Source of the DNA: Clostridia bacterium
Lineage (GTDB): Bacteria > Bacillota_A > Clostridia > Christensenellales > Aristaeellaceae
Reading direction: 5' to 3'
Length of the DNA: 64,000 bases
NCBI GenBank assembly: GCA_017938645.1
Contig: JAGBBE010000009.1
Coordinates: 1 to 64,000 of the forward strand
In this document: piece by piece, positions 7,176 through 16,555 of the stretch
Numbering within the stretch: the stretch's first letter is position 1
How the letters are laid out: every line of letters starts with the position of its first letter
The notes under the pieces: model-generated
Database searches by the model: none
What the model was told of the DNA's origin: nothing
Seen by the model: only the letters and a program-made list of their open reading frames with translations
Program-made: the position numbers and the translations under genes

Positions 7176-10100
7176 ATCACACTCAGCAATTCAGTTCTGC
7201 AGTATCCCTGCATGCCCTGATATTCCACGCAGCACCATACATCGCCAAGAAGAATCACTTCGACCTGCTGATAGGGCGGTACAAAGCCGAGTGCCTGTCC
7301 GCTCTCTGCACAGCTTTCCCACAAAGCAAGGCCCGTTACGCCGACTGAAGTGGCGTACGTCGCCTGCGAGGGTACATGCATGGTCACATCCATTCCGTTG
7401 ACAATCGCATTTTCGACCCTCTCAGGCGGATTTCCCTCCGCCAGATACCTTGTCATCACATATCCGTAGACGCCCTGATAGCTGACATATGACCAGTTGC
7501 CTTCTGTGCGGTAACTGGTAAGCCTTGCATATTGCGGCACAGAAATGAGTACTTGCGCTGTTCCCACAGGTTGACTGCGCAAATTCAGCGCGCCGGAGGA
7601 TGTTTTGACCCAGAGTGTTTTTTCACTATAGGACGGAGCTGTTTCCACCTGATCTTCTTCAGGCTCATCGAAACTCAGATACTGCGTCATAACAAATCCG
7701 GTTTCCTCTCCATACCTGATGGCGCACCATGCCTTTCCATACGAAAGAACATCCACCGAAGCATTGCGCGGAATGCTGCATAGGATCTGCGCCAGAGATG
7801 AGGGTTCGCTGCGAAGGTTCAGCCACCCGGACACAGTGGAAACATACGCCTTCTGAACCTTTGTTTCAGGCTGATTGATTTCAGTCTTTTCCTCCTCATC
7901 CGTGACAAAAGTCAGGTAGGACGTCATCACATAACCTGTATTTCCCTGCCAGTGTACTCTGCTCCACTGCTGCCCGTATTCGAGAACATCGATACGCGCA
8001 TACTGCGGAATCTGCGTAATGATACCGCCAACGGAGGATGGCTGCATGCGCAGATTCAGTCCTCCTGTCTGCGTATTGACAACGGCATGGATGGCTGTTT
8101 CCATACCGGTGTCAGGAAGCGGTTTTTCTTCCTCCTCCGCATCAAAGGAAAGGAACACCGTCATTACATAACCGCTGATTCCCTGATAGGTTACGTAGCA
8201 CCATTCATTTCCATATTCATGAACTGTCACTTTCGCGCCCTGCGCAATCCGGTGCAGGATCTCGCTTCCAGTCTGCGGATAAAGGCGAAGATTCAGTGTT
8301 CCGCCGGGTGTGACAACAATGGCTGTGTCGCTCTTTTCAGGAACGGAAGGAGTAACTGTTTCCTCTCCTACAAAGGTCAGGTAACTGGTCATCACATATC
8401 CGTTGAGCCCGTTGTAATAAACAGAGCTCCACGCATCTCCGCGGCCAGTAACGTCGATTTCCATGTTTCGAGGAATGGTCGCAAGGATCTGACTGCCCGT
8501 CTGCGGAAGCGACCTCATGTTAAGTCCTCCGGACTGCGTGGTCACCACAGCGCGGACGGTACCTTCGGGAAGCATCTCCTGCTGAGGCGGTTCCTGCTTG
8601 CCTGCATCAGGATCGCGCAGATAGGCCGACATGACATATCCCGTCATTCCGCCTGTGGTGACATAGCTCCATGAACCGTCGTCCGACAGGACGGTTACCT
8701 GCGTCCCATAAGCCAGGCTGCCAAGGATCTGCGACGTAGTGGACGCTTCGGCACGGATATTGACATTTCCGCCGTCATCTGTACGGATGAATGCCGTTTC
8801 ATCGCCCGAGGACAGATTGCCGTCCGGGTAAGTCTGGGTAATGGCCGAAATATAGTTGGTATGCACATAGGCCGAGAGCGCATTATACTGCACCTTTGCC
8901 CAGTTCCCGCTGCGACTGAAAACCGTCAGCACCGCTCCTGCGGGCGCAGTGCCAAGGAGCTGTGCGCCCGTGCTTTCTCCAGCACGGAGATTGACATAAT
9001 CGCTTGCTGTCACCCGTGCGAAGCCAAGAACATAGGAAGCGCCGATGTCCCCCTCTGTGGGTGTTCCCGTAATGGTCAGCGAGGAGGCAGGAACATAACC
9101 GCGCAGTTCGCCGAAACGGATCAGACACCAATGTCCATCCGAGGAGAGCACATCCACCTTGGCGCCGTTGGGGGCGCTGCCAATGACGGAAGCCGCTGAG
9201 GACTTCGCATTCCTGATTGCAAGGGACGCGCCTGTTCCGGCGAGCTTTACAATGCCATAGCAGGAAGATGCATTCGTCATTTCATCCTCTGCCGGTTTTT
9301 CAACATTTACCTGTTCATCGCCGGAAGGCGACAGAAAAGTATGGGTAAAGCTGTGCTTTACACGGGTACAGCCTTCAAAATAGAAGCCCAGAATCTGATC
9401 ATAGGTATAGCCGAGCTTTGCCATGTACATAGCGCCGCGCTGGCTCATGCCCATGCCATGTCCGTACCTGCGCGACTGTATCTCAAAGCTGTTTGATCCC
9501 TGCGAAACACTCCACAGTTCGTTGGCTGTAGACTGAATCCCAAGCGAAAGAATACTTTCAAGCTCGTTGAAAATATCGCATGTTACAGTAACGCTGGTCG
9601 TCAATCCACCAACCGTAACCGTGAACTGAAAATCCATCTTGGTGTACAGACGGCTGGGTGACGCATATTTGGGCGTGTGAGGCGTGATACTCTTCAATGT
9701 TCCGAGCGTTGTGTTGCTCATGGAAGCCGCATAACCGCTTTGATTGAGTTTACTTATCGCCTTTGAACGAAGCAAACTGATCAGCTGAGCGTTGTTGGAT
9801 GCGCTCTGCAGATTGGCATAAACCGTTTTCCGCTTGACAGTGGAGCTGGGATTGGCATAGTCAAAAGGATCGTCCTTGACCTGCATATAGGAATAATAGC
9901 TTCCTGTGCGCGGGATTTCGATCTGTCCGCCGTTGCTGGCAGAGTAATAGGTCGTAATATAGCTGGAACCATACATCAGCACGATACCCTTGGTGGCGTC
10001 AATCGCCGCAACGCAGTTGGCGTTTCCTGATGGCGTTCCGCGGTATGTCTGATCGCTGGTGGTATCCTTTACGTCATACATACCGGATGCGCGGCTTTGC

Positions 10101-10708
10101 ATCATGCGCACGGTATAGGTGCGTGCTGCAACCGCCTGTGCCTTGAGGGCTTCAATGCTGGAAGAGTTGCCCATTTCATAAGGTAAAACGCCATAGAGAT
10201 AGTTTTCGATGTATACGTGCACGATGGTATACAGCTGGTATCCATTGCTGCCATATACAGCGCGCAGTTCCAGATCTCCCGGATAGGGATTGGCGCTGTC
10301 CTTGGACTGACTGATGGTAATACCGTGACTGCTGCTGGCGCTGTAACGCCGAAGCGTCACATGCCGGCCCATATTCAGCGTTCTGCCATTAAAGCTCAGG
10401 GTGATTTCACCCGTATAGGTGCTGAAATTGACCGTAACCGCTGTGCCGTCTGCCAGATACTCACCTGCTGCGCCAAGGCTGTATCCTCCGCCGATTCGCA
10501 GATTGAGCACCGAAGGACTGCCCAGCGAAGCCAGATATACCCGAACCATGCCGTCTGTCGTAATCGTGTCGGACTGGAGCACAGCCGAACGCACCTGCAC
10601 ACCTGAGACACTCTCAGCCAGCGAATATGGAACAGCAGCACAAAGCAGCGACAAAGCCATAAGCAATGCCGCTGCTTTATACATGTACATTTTCGTATTT
10701 CCAGACAT
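7172..10708 (-). CDS. SpoIID/LytB-domain protein with about nine SH3-like repeats
   Basis: A 1,178-residue exported protein. Residues 1-32 form a signal peptide (hydrophobic core AALLMALSLLCAAVPYSLA). The SpoIID/LytB lytic-transglycosylase domain spans about 40-440, with EALKAQAVAARTYTVR near residue 185 and GHGMGMSQRGAMYMAKLGY near 416. From about 495 onward there are about nine bacterial SH3-like repeats, each ending in a variant of GYVMTSYL followed by an acidic linker. SpoIID cleaves denuded glycan strands during engulfment; classical SpoIID is ~340 residues and lacks SH3 repeats, so this is a vegetative or enlarged relative. Start follows AAAGGAG with its own promoter; the end overlaps the methylase gene. 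Confidence 0.88.
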   Translation of the reverse strand: MSGNTKMYMYKAAALLMALSLLCAAVPYSLAESVSGVQVRSAVLQSDTITTDGMVRVYLASLGSPSVLNLRIGGGYSLGAAGEYLADGTAVTVNFSTYTGEITLSFNGRTLNMGRHVTLRRYSASSSHGITISQSKDSANPYPGDLELRAVYGSNGYQLYTIVHVYIENYLYGVLPYEMGNSSSIEALKAQAVAARTYTVRMMQSRASGMYDVKDTTSDQTYRGTPSGNANCVAAIDATKGIVLMYGSSYITTYYSASNGGQIEIPRTGSYYSYMQVKDDPFDYANPSSTVKRKTVYANLQSASNNAQLISLLRSKAISKLNQSGYAASMSNTTLGTLKSITPHTPKYASPSRLYTKMDFQFTVTVGGLTTSVTVTCDIFNELESILSLGIQSTANELWSVSQGSNSFEIQSRRYGHGMGMSQRGAMYMAKLGYTYDQILGFYFEGCTRVKHSFTHTFLSPSGDEQVNVEKPAEDEMTNASSCYGIVKLAGTGASLAIRNAKSSAASVIGSAPNGAKVDVLSSDGHWCLIRFGELRGYVPASSLTITGTPTEGDIGASYVLGFARVTASDYVNLRAGESTGAQLLGTAPAGAVLTVFSRSGNWAKVQYNALSAYVHTNYISAITQTYPDGNLSSGDETAFIRTDDGGNVNIRAEASTTSQILGSLAYGTQVTVLSDDGSWSYVTTGGMTGYVMSAYLRDPDAGKQEPPQQEMLPEGTVRAVVTTQSGGLNMRSLPQTGSQILATIPRNMEIDVTGRGDAWSSVYYNGLNGYVMTSYLTFVGEETVTPSVPEKSDTAIVVTPGGTLNLRLYPQTGSEILHRIAQGAKVTVHEYGNEWCYVTYQGISGYVMTVFLSFDAEEEEKPLPDTGMETAIHAVVNTQTGGLNLRMQPSSVGGIITQIPQYARIDVLEYGQQWSRVHWQGNTGYVMTSYLTFVTDEEEKTEINQPETKVQKAYVSTVSGWLNLRSEPSSLAQILCSIPRNASVDVLSYGKAWCAIRYGEETGFVMTQYLSFDEPEEDQVETAPSYSEKTLWVKTSSGALNLRSQPVGTAQVLISVPQYARLTSYRTEGNWSYVSYQGVYGYVMTRYLAEGNPPERVENAIVNGMDVTMHVPSQATYATSVGVTGLALWESCAESGQALGFVPPYQQVEVILLGDVWCCVEYQGMQGYCRTELLSVI

Positions 10709-10756
10709 CGCTCAGGCTCCTTTCGTTGATTTGTAATACTTTCGTAATCATTTTGC

Positions 10757-10785
10757 ATTGTATCATAAACCAGACGGTTTGTCTA
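10757..10785 (-). promoter_or_regulatory. Promoter of the SpoIID-SH3 gene
   Basis: Minus-strand TAGACA, 17-base spacer, TACAAT, about 50 bases upstream of the start codon and immediately after the stop of the SpoIVFB-like gene. Hexamer match only. Confidence 0.5.
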
Positions 10786-10789
10786 TGCT

Positions 10790-11602
10790 TCAGGAGCCGA
10801 CAATGTCTTCCAGCGCCTCCTGTTCTGTTATTGTCCGGACGATGGCACCAGATGCAGGGTCAATCACCAGCAAGACATGATATCTTCCCCATTCGTTCCT
10901 GCCCAGAATCCCCGCAAGGCCCCGGCATTCATTTCCGCTTGCGCATGCAAACATATGTACCGGAAGCATCGTACCTTCTCCGAGATGATTCCGAAGTGCA
11001 GTCACACGGCGAACACGCTGAGAGAGCGTTCCCTGTGCAGCTGCATAACAAAGATACGGACCGCAAAGCAGAAGCGACGGATTGATCCATCCCAGCCATG
11101 CGCCATAGAGTCCCAGTGCAGTCAATCCAATTCCCGCCAGACGAGCCATCAGCGCAAGGAACTTACGGACCGCATGTTCCATTCCCGCAAGAGACGCGAG
11201 CGCAGTAATCACCCGAGCGCCATCCAGCGGCCAGAACGGCAGACAGTTTACAAACAGCAGCGACAGGTTCATCTGTACCATCGCCTGAAAAAAGACGTTT
11301 TGGACCACATGCGGAAGAAAAACTGCATATGCAGCTGCGCTCGCAGCAACGCCTGCAGCCGAGCAAACCGCCTGTTTCAGAGGCGTCAGCTTTTCAAACT
11401 CACGGCTGTCCGCCACTCCTCCGAAAGGCGTTATTTCAACCGTACACTCGCGTACGCCGCAGAGGTACATGGCCATCAGATGTGCGCCCTCATGCCATGC
11501 CAGTGATCCGACGGCCGCCAGGACCTCTGCGCTCGGACAAAAGAGAAAGGCCGCTCCCAGCAGCGCCATACCCGCCGGATGAACCCGAAAACGAAACTTC
11601 AT
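10790..11602 (-). CDS. M50 site-2 metalloprotease (SpoIVFB-like)
   Basis: A 270-residue membrane protease. The zinc motif HEGAH is at about residue 42 and the third ligand lies in WPLDGARV at about 124, both inside hydrophobic segments, with a CBS-like tail (YHVLLVIDPASGAIVRTITEQEALED) as in SpoIVFB. SpoIVFB cleaves pro-sigma-K in the mother cell. The gene starts within the stop of the SpoIVFA-like gene (ATGA overlap), the same pairing as Bacillus spoIVFA-spoIVFB, which supports the assignment. Pro-sigma-K itself is not in the window. Confidence 0.85.
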   Translation of the reverse strand: MKFRFRVHPAGMALLGAAFLFCPSAEVLAAVGSLAWHEGAHLMAMYLCGVRECTVEITPFGGVADSREFEKLTPLKQAVCSAAGVAASAAAYAVFLPHVVQNVFFQAMVQMNLSLLFVNCLPFWPLDGARVITALASLAGMEHAVRKFLALMARLAGIGLTALGLYGAWLGWINPSLLLCGPYLCYAAAQGTLSQRVRRVTALRNHLGEGTMLPVHMFACASGNECRGLAGILGRNEWGRYHVLLVIDPASGAIVRTITEQEALEDIVGS

Positions 11603-12291
11603 TCGTCAAAGGCCATCATCCTGCCGCTGGGATCGATGGATCTTCCATCCACTCTCAATTCAAACACAAGCGGCTCATTTTCCAGAAGCGTTGCAATCAC
11701 ATCTCCTGCATACACCCTCTGCCCTGTCTCCACATGGCTTCTGGCCAGATTCCCGTACAGTGCTTCCGTTCCGTCATCATGACGCACACGAATGATTCGT
11801 TCCTCGTCCATTCCATGAGCAACACTCATCACTTCTCCATTTGCAGATGCGCGGATTTCATCGGTTCTGCCTTGAATCGTAACATAAGGTTCCTTTCCAG
11901 ACCATACATGAAGTATCTCTCCGCTGAGCGGTGCGAACACTGTCACCTCTGCCTGAGGATTCCATACTTCCTGAAGTGCCTGCGGAAGGAGACTATTGAC
12001 AAAACTCAGTTTCCCGATGCTTTCATCCCATTCCATACCAGCGCTTTCCTGGATCGCGCTGAAAACGCTTTGTGCCTCAGGCTGTGAACTTCCTCGCAGC
12101 GCGACAACCGTCATCAGCAAAACGCCGACCACCGCCAGATTACGAATCAGCCTGTCTGCCCGAAAAACCCGAAAGCCCCATTTCTGTTCTTCCTGAGGCA
12201 TTTCAACAGGTAATGTCATCGTTGGCGAACATTCTGCTTCAAGCCGTCTCGACCGAAGGCTCATATTTCTGACCTGCGTTTGTTTCTCCAT
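11599..12291 (-). CDS. Membrane-anchored M23-like protein (SpoIVFA-like)
   Basis: About 230 residues. Start at the ATG after GGGAGGGATTTTTG. A single membrane segment (LAVVGVLLMTVVALRG, about residue 50) is followed by a LytM/M23-type fold (about 130-225: VTVFAPLSGEILHVWSG ... VRHDDGTEALYGNL ... GQRVYAGDVIATL). The M23 zinc ligands are not intact: the usual GxHxGxD and HxH signatures are absent, as in SpoIVFA, which is a non-enzymatic partner of SpoIVFB. Together with the downstream M50 gene this forms a SpoIVFA-SpoIVFB-like pair. Its ribosome-binding site is inside the 3' arm of the upstream terminator hairpin. Confidence 0.8.
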   Translation of the reverse strand: MEKQTQVRNMSLRSRRLEAECSPTMTLPVEMPQEEQKWGFRVFRADRLIRNLAVVGVLLMTVVALRGSSQPEAQSVFSAIQESAGMEWDESIGKLSFVNSLLPQALQEVWNPQAEVTVFAPLSGEILHVWSGKEPYVTIQGRTDEIRASANGEVMSVAHGMDEERIIRVRHDDGTEALYGNLARSHVETGQRVYAGDVIATLLENEPLVFELRVDGRSIDPSGRMMAFDE

Positions 12292-12292
12292 C

Positions 12293-12338
12293 AAAAATCC
12301 CTCCCTGTGCCAAAGCATATGCACAGAGAGGGATTTTT
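12293..12338 (-). terminator. Long hairpin with T-run between ynbB-like and spoIVFA-like genes
   Basis: On the minus strand an 18-bp stem (12338-12321 with 12310-12293, one G-T pair) and a 10-base loop, ending in ATTTTTG. It sits 7 bases after the ynbB stop. The GGGAGGG Shine-Dalgarno of the next gene is part of the 3' arm, so the same structure could both end transcription and mask translation. Confidence 0.75.
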
Positions 12339-12345
12339 CAGACAA

Positions 12346-13578
12346 TTACAGGCAGCCTTTTTTCTGCATATATTCTAGTGTACGGAGAATGGCAAGCTTT
12401 CCGTGGCTGTAGGTAAGTCCACCCTGCAGGAAGGCAAAGAACGGCTCGCGCATGGGACCATCAGCACTCAGTTCAATGGAAGCGCCGCTGACGAAGGTAC
12501 CGGCAGCCATGATAACCTGATGCTGGTATCCGGGCATATCCCAGGGTTCCGGCAGCGCCATGCTATCGATGGGAGACGCCATCTGAATGCCCTGACAGAA
12601 AGCAATCAGGCGCTCGGGCGTACCCAGTTCCAACGCTTGAATGATGTCAGTGCGCTCAGCATCGGGCGCAGGCGAGCTCTTCATGCCCAGCATTTCGCAG
12701 ACCATAGCGGCCAGCGTAGCGGTTTTCACAGCCTGCGCCACCACGTGCGGGGCCATAAACAACCCCTGATAGAAGGGCTGATAGCTTCCCGCATAGCTGC
12801 CAAGCTCACGGCCGATTCCGGGCGCGGTAAGGCGGTAGCTGATGCGCTCGATGAGATCTTCTCGGCCAACCAGATAGCCGCCCGTAGGAGCCAGTCCGCC
12901 GCCGGGATTCTTGATCAGGCTGCCAACGCACACGTCAGCGCCATAATGAGAAGGTTCCTTCTCGCAAACAAACTCGCCGTAGCAGTTGTCCACCATCAGG
13001 CAGGCCTGCGGAAATTCCTTATGAAGCATATCCGCCAGAGGCGCGATGTCTTCGGGCATCAGACTGGGACGGGACGAATAGCCGCGGCTGCGCTGCACGG
13101 CAACAACGCGGGTCTGAGGCTTCATGGCCGCACGGATGGCGTCCAGATCCAGCTTGCCTTCCGCCGACATGGGCACTTCGCTGTAGCTGACGCCCATCTC
13201 CTTAAGAGATCCCGGAGGACATCCGCGAACGCCGATCACATCCTCCAGCGTATCATAAGGTGCGCCGGAGGCATACATCAATTCATCGCCGGGTGTAAGC
13301 AGGCCGAACAGGCACATCGACAGCGCATGCGTACCGGACGCAATATGCGGACGAACGATGGCAGCCTCGGCGTCAAACAGGTCGGCAAAAATCTTCTCCA
13401 GCGTATCACGGCCGATGTCGTCGTAACCGTAACCAGTGGTAGGCGCAAAATGGCGCGCCGCAACGCCGTGATTCTGCAGTGCATTAAGAACCTTTTCCGT
13501 ATTGATCAGCGCAATTTCATCGATGCGCTCAAACATCGGCTGACAGCGTTTTTCCGCTTCACGGATCAACTGCTTCAT
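12346..13578 (-). CDS. ynbB: PLP-dependent methionine gamma-lyase family protein (YnbB)
   Basis: A 410-residue aminotransferase-fold enzyme of the family once annotated as aluminium resistance protein. The PLP-lysine motif is GSLIKNPGGGLAPTGGY (about residue 235) and the substrate/cofactor loop RPHIASGTHALSMCLFG is at about 75. The true reaction of YnbB is not established; the family is related to Cys/Met metabolism enzymes. It overlaps the miaA stop by four bases, and ynbB also follows miaA (with hfq) in Bacillus, so the position supports the name. Confidence 0.88.
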   Translation of the reverse strand: MKQLIREAEKRCQPMFERIDEIALINTEKVLNALQNHGVAARHFAPTTGYGYDDIGRDTLEKIFADLFDAEAAIVRPHIASGTHALSMCLFGLLTPGDELMYASGAPYDTLEDVIGVRGCPPGSLKEMGVSYSEVPMSAEGKLDLDAIRAAMKPQTRVVAVQRSRGYSSRPSLMPEDIAPLADMLHKEFPQACLMVDNCYGEFVCEKEPSHYGADVCVGSLIKNPGGGLAPTGGYLVGREDLIERISYRLTAPGIGRELGSYAGSYQPFYQGLFMAPHVVAQAVKTATLAAMVCEMLGMKSSPAPDAERTDIIQALELGTPERLIAFCQGIQMASPIDSMALPEPWDMPGYQHQVIMAAGTFVSGASIELSADGPMREPFFAFLQGGLTYSHGKLAILRTLEYMQKKGCL

Positions 13579-14519
13579 GGTTTTATCGTTCCTTTCGATT
13601 CAAATCGTTCAATGTTCTCCATCGCTTCGGAAATTCTTTGTTCTCCTGAAGACTGGAGCCACACGGTTTTCGGTTCCGTGCGCAGCCATGTTCCCTGCCG
13701 CTTTGCGTAGTGACGCGTGTTTAAGATGATCTGCCAGACGGCATCTTTCAAATCAGCGCCATCCTGCACCACCGGAATCAGCTCCTTGTAGCCAATCCCC
13801 TGCATGGACTGCATCTGCGCCGTCACTCCGCTTTCCAGAAGAGCCTCGACCTCGTAAAGCAATCCCTGCACCATCATGATATGAACACGATTTTCCAGAC
13901 GCTCGTACAAAACCGGCCGCGGCAGATCAATGGCCAGCGGCAGCACGCGGAACGGCCCTTCCGGCTCTTCCTGTTTCTGCTGGCTGATAGGCGTACCCGT
14001 CAGCTCGTACACCTCAATGGCACGGATCACACGGCGAATGTCATTGGGATGCAGCTTCTGAGCCGATGCAGGATCCACCTTGGCAAGCATGGCATGCAGC
14101 TGTTCCTTGCCGTTCTTTTCCAAAGCCAATGCATTGAGCTTTTCTCTGAGCTTTTCATCGCTGCCTGCACCGCCAAGGTTGAGGCCGTGCATCAGCGCTT
14201 TCAAATAAAGCCCTGTACCACCTGTGAGAATAGGCAGTCTTCCACGGCTTACAATGTCGCGGATCACTGTCTCAGCATCACGGGCATAGTCCGCAACAGC
14301 GTAGTTTTCCGTAGGTTCTACAATGTCCAGCATGTGGTGAGGCACCATTTGCTGCTCCTGCGCTGTAGGTTTGGCAGTGCCGATATCCATTCGGCGGTAA
14401 ATCTGCATGGAATCCATGCAAACAATTTCGCCGTCAAGACGCCTGGCCAGTTGAAGCGCAAGGTCGCTCTTGCCGCTGGCTGTAGCCCCAACCACCGCAA
14501 GTACAAAGGGTTTGGTCAC
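13575..14519 (-). CDS. miaA: tRNA dimethylallyltransferase MiaA
   Basis: A 314-residue enzyme that adds a dimethylallyl group to A37 of tRNAs reading UNN codons. P-loop GATASGKSDLALQLA (about residue 10), DSMQIYRRMDIGTAKP (about 36) and GGTGLYLKAL (about 100) are diagnostic. The start is GTG after AAGGAGTCATATC. MiaB, which methylthiolates the same base, is encoded in the same run of genes at 19631, so both steps of ms2i6A synthesis are in the window. Confidence 0.95.
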   Translation of the reverse strand: MTKPFVLAVVGATASGKSDLALQLARRLDGEIVCMDSMQIYRRMDIGTAKPTAQEQQMVPHHMLDIVEPTENYAVADYARDAETVIRDIVSRGRLPILTGGTGLYLKALMHGLNLGGAGSDEKLREKLNALALEKNGKEQLHAMLAKVDPASAQKLHPNDIRRVIRAIEVYELTGTPISQQKQEEPEGPFRVLPLAIDLPRPVLYERLENRVHIMMVQGLLYEVEALLESGVTAQMQSMQGIGYKELIPVVQDGADLKDAVWQIILNTRHYAKRQGTWLRTEPKTVWLQSSGEQRISEAMENIERFESKGTIKP

Positions 14520-14530
14520 GATATGACTCC

Positions 14531-16546
14531 TTACTGCACGCGCTTGAAGCGCTTTTCCAATGCATAGCGCGTCATTTCAATCACAATAGGTCTGCCATGG
14601 GGACAGGTTGGCATGACGTCGCTTTTGAGCATTTCACGCATAAAACCTCGGATTTCGGTTTCACTCAGCTTGTCGCCGCCCTTGATCGCGCGCTTGCATG
14701 CCATCTGCGCAACACGTCTGCGCAGGCGTTCGCGCGTCACCTGTCCGCGTCCCGCCTGCCACTCCGCAAGCGCTTCCATAAGCAGCTCCTTGGGAGACTC
14801 GTTCACGCCGAAGAACGTCGGAATGGCATGCAGTGCGACGCTGGTATTGTCAAAGGGTTCAACCTCGAATCCGGCCTCCGCCAAAACCGGAGTGAACTCC
14901 GCCACAAGCGTCATGTCATACGGCGTCAACTGAATCAGCTGAGGCGCAAGAAGCTTCTGCGAAATCCGCTCGCCTTCAAAGCGCGCCATCATTTTGTCAT
15001 ACAGGATGCGCTCATGTGCGGCATGCTGATCCACCAGCAGCACACGGTCGCCCGACTCAAAAATCCAGTAGGTATCAAACATGATGCCCACCATTTTCAG
15101 CGGTGCTTCCATGGTTTCCACCGGCTGAAGCACCATCTGCGCAGGCGGTTCGGGCTGAATTTTTGTCACTGGCGGTTCCTGCTTGATAACAGGCACAGAA
15201 ACCGGAGGCGGCACAGTGCGCATCGGATTGTAGGCAGCAACTGGCTCTGCCATGCGAAGCGGTCTGGCAGGCGGAACGGGCGCATACGAAACAGGCTTAG
15301 GTTCGGGTTTCAGCGGTTCCGGACGAACAGCAGGAACAGGCTTGGGAAGTTCCTGCCGAATAACCGGCGCCGGTTTCTGAGGAGCCGGTTCAACTTTAGG
15401 CGGTTCGTGTTTCTCGGTTAGGATCGGAACAATCTCATCAGGTTTCTTTACAGGTATAGCTTCTTCCGTTTTCAGTTCTACCACTGTGAAACCGGAGGGC
15501 TTGAACTCCTGTGGAGGTTCTTCGGCCTTTGCAGACTGATTCAGTCGCGCAGACAGGCTTTCGGACTGCATTGCTTCGCGCACCAGCGTTTCAACGGCTG
15601 CCGCAACAGCGATTTCGTTCTGGAAACGAACCTCCAGCTTGTTGGGATGTACGTTTACGTCCACCTGCTGGCGCGGCATTTCCAGAAACAGTGCGCACAT
15701 CGGGAAACGTCCAATCATCACCCGGCCCTCGCAGCCTCTTTCCAGTGCATGGCTGAGGATAGCGCTGCGGAAATAACGTCCATTGACAAAGAAGGACTGA
15801 TGCTGCCTGTTTCCGCGCGACAACTCGCCCATGCCGACATAGCCGGTGAGCACAACGCCGTTCATATGGCCGGAAACCTTGCGCATCTGCTGGAACGCCT
15901 CGCGTCCATAGATGGCATACAGCGCGGACTCAGGGTTTCCATCGCCCATGCTGTGGTACACCGTCTTGCCCTGACTGACAAAGCGGAACGCAACTTCGGG
16001 GTGCGAAAGAATCAGCCTGAGCATATAGTCCGACACAAGCGCCGCTTCCTGAGCAGGCTTTTTGAGGAACTTCAGACGTACAGGCGTATTGAAAAACAAA
16101 TCCTCTGCCACAATGGTGGTGCCCACCGGAGAGGCGGCCTGACGGATATCCGTAAACTCACCGGCTTCCACTACAGCACGCGTGCCGAAGTCCGCCTCCT
16201 GCGTGCGTGTGGTGCAGGTCACGCGGGATACGGCAGCAATCGATGCCAGCGCTTCGCCGCGGAAACCCAGCGTTTTGATATCGAAAAGGTCTTTGGCTTC
16301 GGAGATTTTGCTGGTTGCATGCCGCTCAAACGCCATGCGGATCTGCTCGGCAGGAATACCCCGGCCATTGTCGCTGACACGCAGGTATTTGATGCCGCCT
16401 TCGCGCAGTTCTACTGTGACGTTCCTTGCGCCTGCATCGATGCTGTTTTCCACCAGTTCCTTCACAGCAGCAGCGGGCCGCTCGACAACTTCGCCAGCGG
16501 CGATCTGGCCGATAATCTCCTGCGAAAGCTTTCTGATCTGAGCCAT
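14531..16546 (-). CDS. mutL: DNA mismatch repair protein MutL
   Basis: 671 residues. The N-terminal GHKL ATPase has ENSIDAGA, DNGRGI and GFRGEALASI; a long Pro/Lys-rich linker runs from about 340 to 475; the C-terminal dimerisation/endonuclease domain contains DQHAAHERILYD (about 510), ACKRAIKGGDK and CPHGRPIVIEM. The endonuclease motif is present except that its last Glu is Asp, so nicking is likely but not certain. Starts with ATG after AAGGAGG, 9 bases past mutS. Confidence 0.95.
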   Translation of the reverse strand: MAQIRKLSQEIIGQIAAGEVVERPAAAVKELVENSIDAGARNVTVELREGGIKYLRVSDNGRGIPAEQIRMAFERHATSKISEAKDLFDIKTLGFRGEALASIAAVSRVTCTTRTQEADFGTRAVVEAGEFTDIRQAASPVGTTIVAEDLFFNTPVRLKFLKKPAQEAALVSDYMLRLILSHPEVAFRFVSQGKTVYHSMGDGNPESALYAIYGREAFQQMRKVSGHMNGVVLTGYVGMGELSRGNRQHQSFFVNGRYFRSAILSHALERGCEGRVMIGRFPMCALFLEMPRQQVDVNVHPNKLEVRFQNEIAVAAAVETLVREAMQSESLSARLNQSAKAEEPPQEFKPSGFTVVELKTEEAIPVKKPDEIVPILTEKHEPPKVEPAPQKPAPVIRQELPKPVPAVRPEPLKPEPKPVSYAPVPPARPLRMAEPVAAYNPMRTVPPPVSVPVIKQEPPVTKIQPEPPAQMVLQPVETMEAPLKMVGIMFDTYWIFESGDRVLLVDQHAAHERILYDKMMARFEGERISQKLLAPQLIQLTPYDMTLVAEFTPVLAEAGFEVEPFDNTSVALHAIPTFFGVNESPKELLMEALAEWQAGRGQVTRERLRRRVAQMACKRAIKGGDKLSETEIRGFMREMLKSDVMPTCPHGRPIVIEMTRYALEKRFKRVQ

Positions 16547-16555
16547 AATGCCTCC

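Noticed and set aside
12293..12338. T-box or riboswitch interpretation of the long hairpin before the spoIVFA-like gene
   Set aside because: Single stem with T-run and no antiterminator, specifier loop or aptamer-like upstream structure.
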